64,000 bases of DNA from Paraburkholderia caledonica NBRC 102488 (GCF_000685095.1 NZ_BAYE01000015.1:89545-153544); one strand, 5' to 3'; numbered from the stretch's first letter, positions 8,735 to 18,088 are shown. The notes: a model not told the origin generated them from the sequence alone. Made by a program: numbers and translations.

Positions 8735-10225
8735 TTATGAATTGGCCGGTTTCGGCAGGTCGGCGACGAGCCGCAAGGAGATCGACAGTTCGTCGAGCTG
8801 GAAATGCGGGCGCAGGAAAGCAACCGAGCGATATGCGCCTGGCTTGCCCGGAATCTCCGAGACCTGAATGGATGCTTCGCGCAACGGGAACTGCGCTTTC
8901 TGTTCCTGAGTTGCGTTGTCATCCAGCAGCACGTACTGCGAGATCCAGCGATTGAGAAAGACCTCGACGTTCTGCGCCGATGCAAAGCTGCCGATCTTGT
9001 CGCGCATCATTGCCTTCAGGTAGTGCGCAACGCGCGATACCGAGAAGATGTACTGCAATTGCGCGGACAGAACGGCATTCGCATTTGCGCTGTCGGTGCT
9101 GTACTTCTTGGGCTTCTGCACCGATTGCGCGGCGAAGAACGCGGCGTAGTCGGAGTTCTTGCAATGCACGAGCGGAATGAAACCCAGGTCGCTCAACTCT
9201 TTTTCCCGGCGATCGGTAATCGCGATTTCGGTCGGGCATTTGAGCGCAACTTCACCGTCGTCGGTCTTGAAGGTGTGAGTCGGCAGATCTTCCACCAGAC
9301 CACCGCCTTCCACGCCGCGAATAGCGGCACACCAGCCGAAATCGTCGAATGCAGCCGTGAGGCGCGCAGCGAACGCCCACGCCGCGTTGCACCACAAGTA
9401 CTTGCTGTGATCGGTGCCGTCGACGTCTTCGACAAAGTTGAAGCCTTCTGCCGTGGCGCCGTCTTTAGGATTGAACGGCAGGCGGCCAAGAAAGCGCGGC
9501 AGCGTGAGGCCCACATACCGCGAATCTTCGGAGTCGCGGAACGACTTCCACTTCGCGTATTCGACCGTGTCGAACACCTTGCCCAGGTCGCGCGGCTTGC
9601 CGAGATCGGCAAACGTTTCGAGGCCCAGCAATTCGGGCGACGCCGAAGCGATAAACGGCGCATGCGCGGCCGCCGCGACATGCGACATCTGCTCGATGAA
9701 ATAGACGTCTTCGGGCTGACGCGTGACCTCGAAATCGCCGATGATCGCGCCGAAGGGCGAGCCGCCGAATGTGCCGAATTCTTCTTCGTAGATCTTCTTG
9801 AAGAGCGCACTTTGATCGAATTCGATCGCGGTCTTGAAGTCACGCACGAGATCGCGCTTGGGCGCATGCAGCGCCTTGATCTTGACCGTCGCGCCGGTGT
9901 TGCTTTCCTTGCACAGATAGTCCAGACCGCGCCAGGTGCTTTCCATGCGCTGGAATTCGGGTGCGTGCATCACCGCGCTCAACTGCGCGGAGATGAGGCG
10001 GTCGAGTTCCGCAACGCGTGCGTCGATCGTTGCCGACAGGTTGTCGGAGACGACCACGGTGCCGTCGAGCACCTGGTGCACGAGTTCGCCGATCAGGTCT
10101 TTCGCACGCGCATGTTCGGAATCGGACTTCGCCACGCGGCTTTTCTCGACGATCTCGTCGAGCAGCGTGGATTCCGGACCGCTTTGCGCAGTAGCGAGTT
10201 GGGCTGCTGCTGTTTGCTGGTTCAT
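8735..10225 (-). CDS. tssC: T6SS contractile sheath large subunit TssC
   Basis: TssC (VipB) forms the contractile sheath with TssB. The 496-residue product has the family landmarks MESTWRGLDYLCKESNTG (about residue 90), FGGSPFGAIIGDFEV (about 150) and the C-terminal ISQYVLLDDNATQEQKAQFPLR. It starts 14 bp after tssB. Together with ClpV it forms the assembly and recycling pair encoded in this operon. Confidence 0.97.
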   Translation of the reverse strand: MNQQTAAAQLATAQSGPESTLLDEIVEKSRVAKSDSEHARAKDLIGELVHQVLDGTVVVSDNLSATIDARVAELDRLISAQLSAVMHAPEFQRMESTWRGLDYLCKESNTGATVKIKALHAPKRDLVRDFKTAIEFDQSALFKKIYEEEFGTFGGSPFGAIIGDFEVTRQPEDVYFIEQMSHVAAAAHAPFIASASPELLGLETFADLGKPRDLGKVFDTVEYAKWKSFRDSEDSRYVGLTLPRFLGRLPFNPKDGATAEGFNFVEDVDGTDHSKYLWCNAAWAFAARLTAAFDDFGWCAAIRGVEGGGLVEDLPTHTFKTDDGEVALKCPTEIAITDRREKELSDLGFIPLVHCKNSDYAAFFAAQSVQKPKKYSTDSANANAVLSAQLQYIFSVSRVAHYLKAMMRDKIGSFASAQNVEVFLNRWISQYVLLDDNATQEQKAQFPLREASIQVSEIPGKPGAYRSVAFLRPHFQLDELSISLRLVADLPKPANS

Positions 10226-10239
10226 CTCACACCCCGTAC

Positions 10240-10788
10240 TTATTCGCCTTGCTTGTCGTGGTCCGGCGCGCCGCCGTTCTGGTCCGCCGCATTGCCCTGA
10301 TCTTTCGCCAGGGTTTGCAACTGTTGCGTGTTGTTGAGCACTTCGGAAAGCAGATCTTCGAGCTTGTCGTTGCCGGCGAGCTTGTTGCGCAGATCCGCGA
10401 GCTTCGAACGTGCTTCGAGCAGACGCCGCAGCGGCTCGATTTGCGCGACCACTTCGTCCGGATTGAAATCGGCCATCGACTTGAAACGCAGATCCACGGC
10501 AAATTTTCCGCCGGCTTCGCTCAGGCGGTTCTCCACCTGGAACGCAGCGCGCGGCTCGATCGCCTTCATCACGTCGTCGAAATTGTCGCGGTCGATATTG
10601 ACGAACTTGCGATCGCGAAGCTTCGGCTGATCGACTTCGGATTGCCCCGCCAGATCGGCCACCACGCCGACGACGAACGGCAGCTCTTTCACCTCGATCG
10701 CATCGCCGCGCTCGACCTCATAGGTGAGCTGCACGCGGGGCGGCCGCACTTTTTGCAAGCGTTTTTGTATGCTTTCTTTCTTCGCCAT
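10240..10788 (-). CDS. tssB: T6SS contractile sheath small subunit TssB
   Basis: TssB (VipA), 182 residues. It starts MAKKESIQKRLQKVRPPRVQ, with VQLTYEVERGDAIEVKELPFVVGV and a FVNIDRDNFDDVMKAIEPR block, the standard arrangement for the sheath subunit that pairs with TssC. The acidic/Asn-rich tail (NGGAPDHDKQGE) is variable in the family. It lies 36 bp downstream of the lipoprotein gene and directly upstream of tssC. Confidence 0.97.
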   Translation of the reverse strand: MAKKESIQKRLQKVRPPRVQLTYEVERGDAIEVKELPFVVGVVADLAGQSEVDQPKLRDRKFVNIDRDNFDDVMKAIEPRAAFQVENRLSEAGGKFAVDLRFKSMADFNPDEVVAQIEPLRRLLEARSKLADLRNKLAGNDKLEDLLSEVLNNTQQLQTLAKDQGNAADQNGGAPDHDKQGE

Positions 10789-10824
10789 CGTCGGCTCCCG
10801 AATGCTGATGGTGAGACGTGGAGA

Positions 10825-11511
10825 TCAGCGCAGCGCGCTGAACGGATCTGACGCGCCGCCGCTTTGCGCGGCCTTGGCGGGCGCTGCGGGCGCTGCCGGG
10901 GCAGGCGCCGCCGGGGCCGCCGGCGTAGCGGCCGGAGCCGCTGCCGTGGTGCTCGCTTCCGGCGCCTCCACTGTCTTGCTCTTCGCGACGCGGCGAATCA
11001 CGCGCTTTTTCTTTGCAGGCGTCTTGTCGCTCGGGTCAGGCGGGAACAGCGTGGCTTCGCCCAGCGTGTCGCGCAACTGCCTGGCGAGCGCTTGCGCGTC
11101 TGACTTTGCGTCGCCCGCGAGCGACGCGTCCTGACGCAATTCGCCGAGCGATTGAGTGGCAACGCGCAGACCTGCCACGGCCAGTACGCTCTTTGCCTGC
11201 CGGTCGGTCTGGTCGCGCTGCAGCGCCTCTTGCGCGGCGACGATAGCCTGACCGTAATGAGCTTGCGCAAACTGGATCTGCGCAATGCGCGACCACGGTT
11301 CTTCGCGCGTCGGATCTGATTTTGAAAGCTGCTGATAAAGCGCGATAGCACGATCCTGATCGCCGCCTTTCGCCACAGTATCTGCGTCCGCGAGCTGCTT
11401 ATTAAAAGCCTCCGGTGTGGTCGCCGTGTTGTTGCCTTGTGTCGCGCAACCGGCCATCACGCCGCATGCCAACACTACCCCAGATAGTTTTACTAACAGA
11501 CGGTCATTCAT
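10825..11511 (-). CDS. T6SS-associated TPR lipoprotein (first gene of the tssB operon)
   Basis: A 228-residue predicted lipoprotein. A short signal sequence ends in the lipobox AGC (Cys 22), followed by TPR-like helices (DADTVAKGGDQDRAIALYQQ and QAHYGQAIVAAQEALQ). A basic KKKRVIRRVAK patch leads into a Pro/Ala-rich low-complexity tail. Its place immediately upstream of tssB matches the TagM-type lipoprotein of Burkholderia T6SS-1 loci. The exact role is unknown; a periplasmic scaffold for the membrane complex is an inference. It is distinct from TssJ, which is encoded divergently at 11878. Confidence 0.8.
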   Translation of the reverse strand: MNDRLLVKLSGVVLACGVMAGCATQGNNTATTPEAFNKQLADADTVAKGGDQDRAIALYQQLSKSDPTREEPWSRIAQIQFAQAHYGQAIVAAQEALQRDQTDRQAKSVLAVAGLRVATQSLGELRQDASLAGDAKSDAQALARQLRDTLGEATLFPPDPSDKTPAKKKRVIRRVAKSKTVEAPEASTTAAAPAATPAAPAAPAPAAPAAPAKAAQSGGASDPFSALR

Positions 11512-11877
11512 CGTTTTTCACCGACGTGCGAATTTTTTAATTCATGGAGAAACCGGAGTTTTGCTTTGCTTCAAGTGCGCGGGTATAGTACAGGCCAATT
11601 TTCGATAATTCAACTTTCATGTGAAGAAGCATTGCACGAAAAAAATACGCATGGATCTTTAAAACCAGGCACGCAGAAATTGTTTCCTGGCGCAATAGGG
11701 GCAGCCGGGGAAACGGGAAATTTTGCCACTCACCGGGCGCAAAGCCAATGTATGCGCGGCATTACATGCAAGCGGCATCGCGCGGCAGTAAACGGCGGAA
11801 AGCGGCATTAGTTGGTGAAGTTTTGCAGAAATCATTTGTTATCGATGTTTAGACGGGGGACGGCGGCCAGCCGGTCG
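11512..11877. other. Divergent intergenic region of the T6SS cluster
   Basis: About 365 bp of relatively AT-rich DNA separating the tssB operon from tssJKL. The short open frames in it lack a ribosome site and homology-like patterns. It should hold the control region for both arms. One good sigma-70-like promoter is visible on the plus strand (11561-11589). I found no convincing sigma-54 (-24/-12) element. Confidence 0.6.
11561..11589 (+). promoter_or_regulatory. Candidate sigma-70 promoter for tssJKL
   Basis: TTGCTT (11561-11566), a 17-bp spacer, then TATAGT (11584-11589). Spacing is ideal and only two bases depart from consensus overall. It would give a leader of about 280 nt before tssJ. 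Confidence 0.5.
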
Positions 11878-12510
11878 ATGTATATGAATTCGCGTCTTGT
11901 TCGCCATGCATCGCTATTGATTGCAAACGGCGCCTTGTGCGCCGCGCTAGGCGGGTGCGCCGCAGGCGTTACTGTGCTCGGAGCCGCTGCCAACGCGGCT
12001 TTGCAGGCGAGCGGGCTCGGCAAGCCGGATTTGCCGGACGCGCAAAAACCGCCGCGCAATGTCGGCCTCACGTTATATGCGGCGCCCAATCTGAATGCCG
12101 CGAATGACAAGCGGCCATTTGCGCTGGTGGTGCGGCTTTACACATTGAAAGATCCCACTTCATTCCAGCAGGCGCCATTCGACGCATTTACCGATCCGGC
12201 GAAGGAAAAGACCATACTCGGCGGCGATCTGCTGGGCGTGCGTGAAGTTACGCTGATCCCGGGCCAACGTTACGTTGTTACCGAAAAGGTATCGCGTGAA
12301 GCGCAAGCCTTCGGTATCGTCGCTCTATTCCGCGATCCGGCCATGCAGCGTTGGAAATTCGCCTTCGACCCGGCGAAGTCGGAGAAATCCGGCATAATGA
12401 TCGGCCTGCATAACTGCGCAATGACGGTGACCAACGGCACGGTGATCCCGCCAGAACAGGGATTGCCCGCGCAGCCGCTCAATATGCTTTCCGCTGTTAG
12501 CTGCGGTTAA
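11878..12510 (+). CDS. tssJ: T6SS outer-membrane lipoprotein TssJ
   Basis: TssJ anchors the TssL-TssM membrane complex to the outer membrane. From the ATG at 11878 (or 11884) a signal peptide of about 25 residues ends in lipobox LGGC, followed by a TssJ beta-sandwich: LTLYAAPNLNAANDKRPFA, VVRLYTLKDPTSFQQAPFD and a GDLLGVREVTLIPGQ segment. The frame is open further upstream (TTG at 11812), but those residues spoil the signal peptide, so the later start is preferred; no strong ribosome site settles it. It is the first gene of tssJ-tssK-tssL. Confidence 0.9.
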   Translation: MYMNSRLVRHASLLIANGALCAALGGCAAGVTVLGAAANAALQASGLGKPDLPDAQKPPRNVGLTLYAAPNLNAANDKRPFALVVRLYTLKDPTSFQQAPFDAFTDPAKEKTILGGDLLGVREVTLIPGQRYVVTEKVSREAQAFGIVALFRDPAMQRWKFAFDPAKSEKSGIMIGLHNCAMTVTNGTVIPPEQGLPAQPLNMLSAVSCG

Positions 12511-12631
12511 AACTAGCCGCGAAAGATGCGGAAGCAGTGAGATTTAACATTTTCAAGAGAATTAACAATGCGGCGCCCGAATAGGCAGATTGCGGGCGCG
12601 CCGCACGCTGAACCCATATAACAGGTTTGAG

Positions 12632-13978
12632 ATGAGTTATTCCGCAAAAGTGCTCTGGGGGGAAGGCCTGTTTCTGAGGCCGCAGCATTTTCAGCGTCAG
12701 GACGCCTATCACGAGGCGCGCCTGTTCGAGTCCATTCAGGCTATCCAGCCGTACAACTGGGGCGTGCGTTCCGCGCGCTTGGACCGTGACGCACTTGGCA
12801 GCAATGTGCTGCGTGTGAGCGAGCTTTCGCTGGTGTTTCCCGACGGCGCACTGTATTCGGCGCCCCAAGCGGACGACCTGCCGCCGCCCATCGCGTTGGA
12901 CACGTTGCCCGACGGCATCAACGAATTTACGTTTTATCTCGCGCTGCATCCATTGCGCGAAACGGGCGCCAACTATTCGCACGACAACAACGCGGGGTTC
13001 GTCGCGCGCTACGTCAGTGAGCAGATCCCCGTCGCCGATCATTTCACCGACGCCGCCGAAGCCGACATCACCTTCCTCAAGACGAGTGTCAAGCTGATTG
13101 CGCACAGCGAGCCGCGCGATCAACTGCTTTCGGTGCCGCTCGTGCGGGTGCGCCGCACAGCTACGTCGGGCTTTGAAATCGACGACAGCTTCGTGCCGCC
13201 GTGCCTCGCAATCGACGCTTCGCCGATTCTGCATCACCGGCTGCGTCAACTGATCGACGCGTTGCAAGCCAAGGTCAACGCGCTATACGGCTTTCACCGC
13301 GAACCGACCAAGAACATTATCGAGTTCCGTTCGGGCGACATTGCGTCGTTCTGGCTGCTGCACACGGCGAGCGCGGCGTTCGCGTCGCTCGCACATCTGT
13401 ATCAGCATTCGGCGCTGCATCCGGAGCGGCTGTTTCAGGAGTTGCTGCGCCTCGCCGGCCAGTTGATGACGTTTTCCAAGGGCTATGCGCTGTCCGATCT
13501 GCCGGCTTATCGTCACGACGATCCGGGCCCCGGCTTCGCCCGGCTCGATATGATCCTGCGCGATCTGCTGGAAACCGTGATCTCCACACGCTACTTCGCG
13601 ATCGCGCTCGAAGAAGTGCGTCCGTCGTTCCATGCCGGGCGGTTGGACTCGGGCAAGATCGACGACAAGACGCTCTTCTATATTGCGGTATCCGCCGACA
13701 TGCCCACCGCCGAACTGGTCGAAGCGGTACCGGCACGCTTCAAGGTCGGCGCGCCAGACGACGTCGACAAGCTCGTGCTCTCGGCCATGCCGGGCGTGCG
13801 GCTCGTCTACACGCCGCAGGTGCCGCCCGCCATTCCGGTGCGGCCGGGCGCGTGCTATTTCTCCTTCGAGCCGCGCGGCGCGCTGTATGAGCGCATGTTG
13901 CAAGCGCAATCCGCAATGATCTATGCGCCCTCGGGCATCAACGATCTTCAACTTGAACTGATCGCGGTTACATCATGA
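12632..13978 (+). CDS. tssK: T6SS baseplate-membrane linker TssK
   Basis: TssK connects the TssF/TssG wedge to TssL/TssM. The 448-residue product begins MSYSAKVLWGEGLFLRPQHF, the conserved TssK opening with the QHFQ motif, which fixes the start at 12632. Internal RPSFHAGRLDSGKIDDKTLFY and a C-terminal YFSFEPRGALYERML segment are also family-typical. Its stop overlaps the tssL start (ATGA), indicating translational coupling. Confidence 0.96.
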   Translation: MSYSAKVLWGEGLFLRPQHFQRQDAYHEARLFESIQAIQPYNWGVRSARLDRDALGSNVLRVSELSLVFPDGALYSAPQADDLPPPIALDTLPDGINEFTFYLALHPLRETGANYSHDNNAGFVARYVSEQIPVADHFTDAAEADITFLKTSVKLIAHSEPRDQLLSVPLVRVRRTATSGFEIDDSFVPPCLAIDASPILHHRLRQLIDALQAKVNALYGFHREPTKNIIEFRSGDIASFWLLHTASAAFASLAHLYQHSALHPERLFQELLRLAGQLMTFSKGYALSDLPAYRHDDPGPGFARLDMILRDLLETVISTRYFAIALEEVRPSFHAGRLDSGKIDDKTLFYIAVSADMPTAELVEAVPARFKVGAPDDVDKLVLSAMPGVRLVYTPQVPPAIPVRPGACYFSFEPRGALYERMLQAQSAMIYAPSGINDLQLELIAVTS

Positions 13979-14754
13979 GCTACGCGCCTTCACTTTTCGG
14001 CGGCAGCACGCCTGCCGCGACGCCCGCCCCGGCGACCGAGCCGAGCTATCAGGTCCGTTCGCTACTCGACCTGCTGTACGACGGCTTCTTCATGCTGTTC
14101 CTGTTGAAGAACGGCCGCGAGCCTGGCGAAGCACACGAATTCAGCCAGCGCATTCAGCAGTTCCTCGGCGACTTCGAGCGCGGCGCGAAAAAGCTCAATG
14201 CCTCCGCCGAAGATGTCTACGCGTCGAAGTTTGCGTTCTGTGCGGCGATAGACGAGTCGGTGTTGTCGTCCAGGTTCAAGATTCGCACGGAATGGGAGCG
14301 GCGGCCGCTGCAACTGGTGCTGTTCGGCGAGCAGCTCGCGGGCGAAAAATTCTTCCAGTATCTAGAAGAATGCCGCGCGCAAGGCGCGGCTCGTTTGCAA
14401 TCGCTCGAAGTGTTCCACATGTGCCTGCTGCTCGGCTTTCAAGGCAAGTATTTGCTGGAAGGGCCGGAGAAGCTTGCGTATCTGACCGCGCGTATCGGCG
14501 ACGAAATCGCGCACATGAAGGGCAAGCGTGCGCCGTTCGCACCGCATTGGCCGTTGCCCGATCAGGTCGCGCATCGTCTGAAGCGCGAAGTGCCGTTGTG
14601 GTCGATCGGCGCGGTGTTCGCGCTGGTGGGACTGCTCGCCTATCTCGGCCTGAACACGTACTTGCGCGATCAGACATTGCGCACATTGGCGCCCTATTCG
14701 CAGGTGGTCAAGCTGGGGCCGCAATCGGCCACGCTGACTATTTCGTTGCCCTGA
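13975..14754 (+). CDS. tssL: T6SS inner-membrane protein TssL (DotU type)
   Basis: TssL is the cytoplasm-facing membrane subunit that docks TssK. It has 259 residues: an N-terminal DotU/IcmH domain (SLLDLLYDGFFMLFLLKNGR; FCAAIDESVLSS; HMCLLLGFQGKYLLEG) and one C-terminal membrane helix (about 205-228). It has no peptidoglycan-binding OmpA extension, which fits the separate OmpA-like gene at the left edge of the cluster. It overlaps tssK by 4 bp. Confidence 0.95.
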   Translation: MSYAPSLFGGSTPAATPAPATEPSYQVRSLLDLLYDGFFMLFLLKNGREPGEAHEFSQRIQQFLGDFERGAKKLNASAEDVYASKFAFCAAIDESVLSSRFKIRTEWERRPLQLVLFGEQLAGEKFFQYLEECRAQGAARLQSLEVFHMCLLLGFQGKYLLEGPEKLAYLTARIGDEIAHMKGKRAPFAPHWPLPDQVAHRLKREVPLWSIGAVFALVGLLAYLGLNTYLRDQTLRTLAPYSQVVKLGPQSATLTISLP

Positions 14755-14775
14755 AGCCAGTTCGCTACAAGTAAA

Positions 14776-14807
14776 ACGGCCCGCATTGATTCAGCGGGCC
14801 GTCTTTC
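14776..14807. terminator. Terminator after tssL (convergent with zwf)
   Basis: ACGGCCCGC (14776-14784), a 9-nt loop, GCGGGCCGT (14794-14802), then CTTTC. Perfect 9-bp stem with a weak T-rich tail on the plus strand and AAAA on the other side. Confidence 0.7.
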
Positions 14808-14829
14808 ATGGTGCGACAGAAAAGACCGC

Positions 14830-16311
14830 TTACTGCGACTCCTCCGCCCACACCGCATTCTCGCGCGCCATCAGTGCCGTCGACGCAGCCGGCCCGAACG
14901 TACCCGCAGTGTAGTTACGCGGCCGCTCGCCCGACTTGGCCCAGCCTTCGAGAATCGGCTCGGCCCACGCCCACGCAGCTTCCAGTTCGTCGCGGCGCAT
15001 GAAGTGGGTGAGGCGTCCGCGAATCACGTCGATCAGCAGACGTTCGTAGGCTTCCGCGCGACGCTCGGTGAACGCCTGCTGCAAGTCGAGGTTCAGATTC
15101 ACCGGCAGCATGTGCATGCCGCTGCCCGGTTCCTTCGCGAGCATTTGCAACTGGATCGACTCTTCGGGCTGCAACTGGATCACGAGACGGTTGCCGTAGT
15201 TGCGTCCGCCGCTCGGAATGATCGAGAACGGCAGTTCGGAGAATTCAATGACGATCTCCGATACCTTTTTCTGCATACGTTTGCCGGTACGCAGGAAGAA
15301 CGGCACGTTGGCCCAGCGCCAGTTGTTGATATGCGCGCGCAACGCGACGAACGTCTCCGCGCGGCTTCCGGCCGGCACGTTGTCTTCCTGGAGATAGCCC
15401 TTCACCGCCTCGCCGTCTACCGCACCCGCGGTGTATTGGCCGCGCACGGTATCGCGGGCGATGTCCTCGGGCGTCATGGGCCGCAACGAGCGCAGCACCT
15501 TGAGCTTTTCGTCGCGGACCGCGTCCGGGTCGAGCGACACGGGCGGCTCCATTGCGACGATGCACAACAGTTGCAGCAGGTGGTTCTGCACCATGTCGCG
15601 CAGCGCGCCGGTTTTGTCGTAGAAGCCCGCGCGGCTACCCACGCCGACCGTTTCGGCCACCGTGATCTGCACGCGCTTGATATAGGGCGCCTGCCACAGC
15701 GGGCCGAAAATCGGATTGCCGAAGCGCAGCACCATCAGGTTCTGCACGGTTTCCTTGCCGAGGTAGTGGTCGATCCGGTAGATCTGCGCTTCGCTGAAAT
15801 GCTTGCCGACCGCCGTGTTGATCTCCTGCGCGGACGCCAGATCGTGGCCGAGCGGCTTTTCGAGCACGACGCGTGAGTTGCCGTCTACGAGGCCCGCCCC
15901 CGAGAGGTTCTCGCAAATGTTCATGAACAGATCGGGCGACGTCGCGAGATAGAACACGCGGCGCACGCCTTCGCGCGACACTTCCTTCAGCCGCTGATAG
16001 TCTTCTGGAGAGTCGACGTCCATGCGCACGTATTCGAATAGCGCGAGAAATTTGTCCCACGCGGAGGCATCGAATGCTTTCTTTTCGATGAAGGGCTTGG
16101 CCTTCTGCTCCATGAACTCGTTGATGTACTCCTCGCGCGACCACGGCTTGCGCCCGATCGTCAGGATGCGCGTTTCCGGCGGCAGGTTGCAGTGCAGATG
16201 CGCCATGTAAAGCGCGGGGAGCAGCTTGCGAAACGACAAATCGCCAGTGCCGCCGAAGATGATCATGTCGAGCGGAAGGTCGGGAGTCGCAGAAGCGTGT
16301 TGGGTCGTCAT
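14830..16311 (-). CDS. zwf: Glucose-6-phosphate 1-dehydrogenase
   Basis: Oxidises glucose 6-phosphate with NAD(P)+ to 6-phosphogluconolactone, the entry to the Entner-Doudoroff and oxidative pentose phosphate routes. 493 residues. Nucleotide motif IIFGGTGDLSFRKLLPALY near the N-terminus and the active-site signature RIDHYLGKETVQN around residue 185 are intact. The start at 16311 (MTTQHASATPDLPLD) matches the usual family N-terminus. It stands alone here, without pgl, glk, edd or hexR. The upstream region carries a perfect 25-bp inverted repeat that could be an operator. Confidence 0.96.
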   Translation of the reverse strand: MTTQHASATPDLPLDMIIFGGTGDLSFRKLLPALYMAHLHCNLPPETRILTIGRKPWSREEYINEFMEQKAKPFIEKKAFDASAWDKFLALFEYVRMDVDSPEDYQRLKEVSREGVRRVFYLATSPDLFMNICENLSGAGLVDGNSRVVLEKPLGHDLASAQEINTAVGKHFSEAQIYRIDHYLGKETVQNLMVLRFGNPIFGPLWQAPYIKRVQITVAETVGVGSRAGFYDKTGALRDMVQNHLLQLLCIVAMEPPVSLDPDAVRDEKLKVLRSLRPMTPEDIARDTVRGQYTAGAVDGEAVKGYLQEDNVPAGSRAETFVALRAHINNWRWANVPFFLRTGKRMQKKVSEIVIEFSELPFSIIPSGGRNYGNRLVIQLQPEESIQLQMLAKEPGSGMHMLPVNLNLDLQQAFTERRAEAYERLLIDVIRGRLTHFMRRDELEAAWAWAEPILEGWAKSGERPRNYTAGTFGPAASTALMARENAVWAEESQ

Positions 16312-16683
16312 AGCGCGGTCGCAGCGTCGTGAGAAAGAAAGCGTTGCCAGGAGCCAACGAGCCGTTGAAGCCGAGGCCTGGGGCAAAGGCAGAAAAAGTG
16401 AACACGCGGCCTCGCGGCGCGCTGATCGGCACATTTTTCTGGCAAAGGCTTATGGTGCAACGTTTTGCGATTGTTTGCACGGCAACATGCGCCGCACATT
16501 GGCGCAATATGCCAATGTGCCCCGGCAAGCCTATGTTTTAATGAGGTTTCTTATCGAGCCTGATGCGATTAGCGTTGCCGCGGCTGAGTAGGCCGTGGGA
16601 GCAGCCGGTCCACCTGGGCTCCTGGCAACGGCCGTTCGTGCCCTCGGTGCGGAATGCGCCGCGCCCGCCTCGCCGTGCCTGGC
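16312..16683. other. Intergenic region upstream of zwf
   Basis: About 370 bp between the zwf start and the stop of the next minus-strand gene. No gene is supported. The only clear structure is the inverted repeat at 16495-16519. Confidence 0.5.
16495..16519. promoter_or_regulatory. Perfect inverted repeat, possible operator upstream of zwf
   Basis: CACATTGGC (16495-16503), GCAATAT spacer, GCCAATGTG (16511-16519). The 9-bp arms are perfect and there is no T-run, so an operator is more likely than a terminator. It lies about 185 bp upstream of zwf. Confidence 0.45.
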
Positions 16684-17619
16684 TCAGCCGCCCGCCAAAG
16701 CCTCGCGCGCGACCCGGCACGCCGCCAGATCCCACGCTGCACAGCCGACGCTTTTGAAAACGATCGGCGTTCGATCCGGCAGCGGCATTGAGTTATCCAG
16801 CACGGCCGCGATGCCCCGAACGTCGCTCCAATTTACGCCTGCCTGGATGAAATCGCCGGCTTCGTGTTTTGCTCCGGCTTCGTCGTCGACAAATAGTGCG
16901 CTGTTTGCGATCGTCCGGGCGCCGATTTCGACCATCTCGGGCGTAAAGGCGCCGACGCCGATCACGAGGCGGCTCGCGCGCGGGGCCTCCTGATAGACGG
17001 GTTGCCGGCTCGTGGTCAGCGCAATGACCGTGTCGACCGACTCGGGCAGCGCTGCATCCGGATCCGCAAGCGGCCGGACTTCGAATGCCTTGCTGCGATG
17101 CGCGGCGCAAAACGCTTCGGCGCGGGCCGGCGCACTGCCCCTCACCCACACGCGCGCGTCCGGGTACAGCTCGCCTATCGCTTCCAGATGATTCAGCGCC
17201 TGCGTGCCGGTGCCGATCAGCACGAATTCGCGGGGCGTGGCCGCGGCAAATGTCCGGACGCCAAGCATCGACATCGCCGCGGTACGGCGGCCCGTGACCG
17301 TGGGGCCGTCGAGGATGAACAGCGTTTCCCCAGTGTCGGCATCGAATGCCATCACCTGGCCGTGGATCGTGGGCAAGCCGCGCGACCCGTTACCGGGACA
17401 CACGTTGACGAGCTTGTGGATTGCGAGATCCGGCGAGGTTGCCGGCATCGACAGCAAAATGCCGCCTTGATTCAGCGGCACGACAAGCCGCTCAGGACTC
17501 GCTATGCGTTGCTGCGCGTACTCGATGCTCGCGCGCTTCAACGCGTCGACGAGTGCGGCATACGGTGTGAGCCGCGCGGTCGCGGCGGCGTCGAAAATCT
17601 GCGTGGTCGGACGGGTCAT
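16684..17619 (-). CDS. Ornithine cyclodeaminase/mu-crystallin family reductase
   Basis: A 311-residue member of the OCD/mu-crystallin family, with a Rossmann motif LIGTGTQALNHLEAI (about residue 132) and the N-terminal substrate region ending GRRTAAMSMLG. Many bacterial members of this length are NAD(P)H-dependent delta-1-pyrroline-2-carboxylate/piperideine-2-carboxylate reductases acting in D-amino acid or hydroxyproline breakdown. The nearby FAD amine oxidoreductase (18912-20252) would produce such cyclic imines, which supports this reading. True ornithine cyclodeaminase or alanine dehydrogenase activity cannot be excluded. Confidence 0.8.
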   Translation of the reverse strand: MTRPTTQIFDAAATARLTPYAALVDALKRASIEYAQQRIASPERLVVPLNQGGILLSMPATSPDLAIHKLVNVCPGNGSRGLPTIHGQVMAFDADTGETLFILDGPTVTGRRTAAMSMLGVRTFAAATPREFVLIGTGTQALNHLEAIGELYPDARVWVRGSAPARAEAFCAAHRSKAFEVRPLADPDAALPESVDTVIALTTSRQPVYQEAPRASRLVIGVGAFTPEMVEIGARTIANSALFVDDEAGAKHEAGDFIQAGVNWSDVRGIAAVLDNSMPLPDRTPIVFKSVGCAAWDLAACRVAREALAGG

Positions 17620-17824
17620 GAGCGGATGTCTGGTCGCAGTGGAGACAGGCGATTCTACGACGCCGCGCCGCCTTCAGAGCGCGTAATGAGATCTCTCACG
17701 AAGACTATGGCGATGACGGTGACCGTGAAGGTAGCCATCATGACCGCGCTGCAACTCCGCGCGTGGCCTTCCCTTCGCGCGTGTCCGGCGTGTCCCGCTC
17801 GCTCAAAGCGGACTCACTGCGGAC

Positions 17825-18088
17825 TCACTGCGCAGCGCCCGAATTCCCGCTGCTGTCGCCGGACTTTTTGCCGCCTTTGAACATCGCGCGGCACGGCGGG
17901 CTCAGTTCGTCGACGTGCTGCTTCATGCAGGCCGTGATTTTCGCTTTGTTAGGAATGTCCGCGGCGCAGAAGTGCATCGCGTCGCCGCGACAGGCCTTGG
18001 CCTGTTCGTCCTGTGTCGCGGCGTTTGCCGCGGTAACGGCGCTGATGGCGAAGAGGCTCGCGGCGAGCAAGGCGTGGATTCTGGTCAT
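17825..18088 (-). CDS. Small exported cysteine-rich repeat protein
   Basis: An 87-residue secreted protein. The signal peptide MTRIHALLAASLFAISAVTA ends at ANAA, followed by a compact domain with four cysteines in an ACRGDAMHFC ... ITACMKQHVDELSPPC arrangement, like the Cys-rich GLG1-type repeat found in small bacterial exported proteins. A hydrophilic Gly/Ser tail follows. I chose the start at 18088 for the signal peptide and an upstream AGGAC; an upstream extension would precede the signal sequence. The function is unknown, possibly metal or disulphide related. Confidence 0.75.
   Translation of the reverse strand: MTRIHALLAASLFAISAVTAANAATQDEQAKACRGDAMHFCAADIPNKAKITACMKQHVDELSPPCRAMFKGGKKSGDSSGNSGAAQ

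Noticed and set aside
11566..11811. 81-codon plus-strand frame in the tssB-tssJ intergenic region
   Set aside because: It begins inside the candidate spacer of the sigma-70-like promoter, lacks a ribosome site and has no domain-like pattern.
1..14802. Expected T6SS genes tssM and tssI (VgrG)
   Set aside because: No sequence in the window matches either; they are presumably encoded to the left and cannot be reported.
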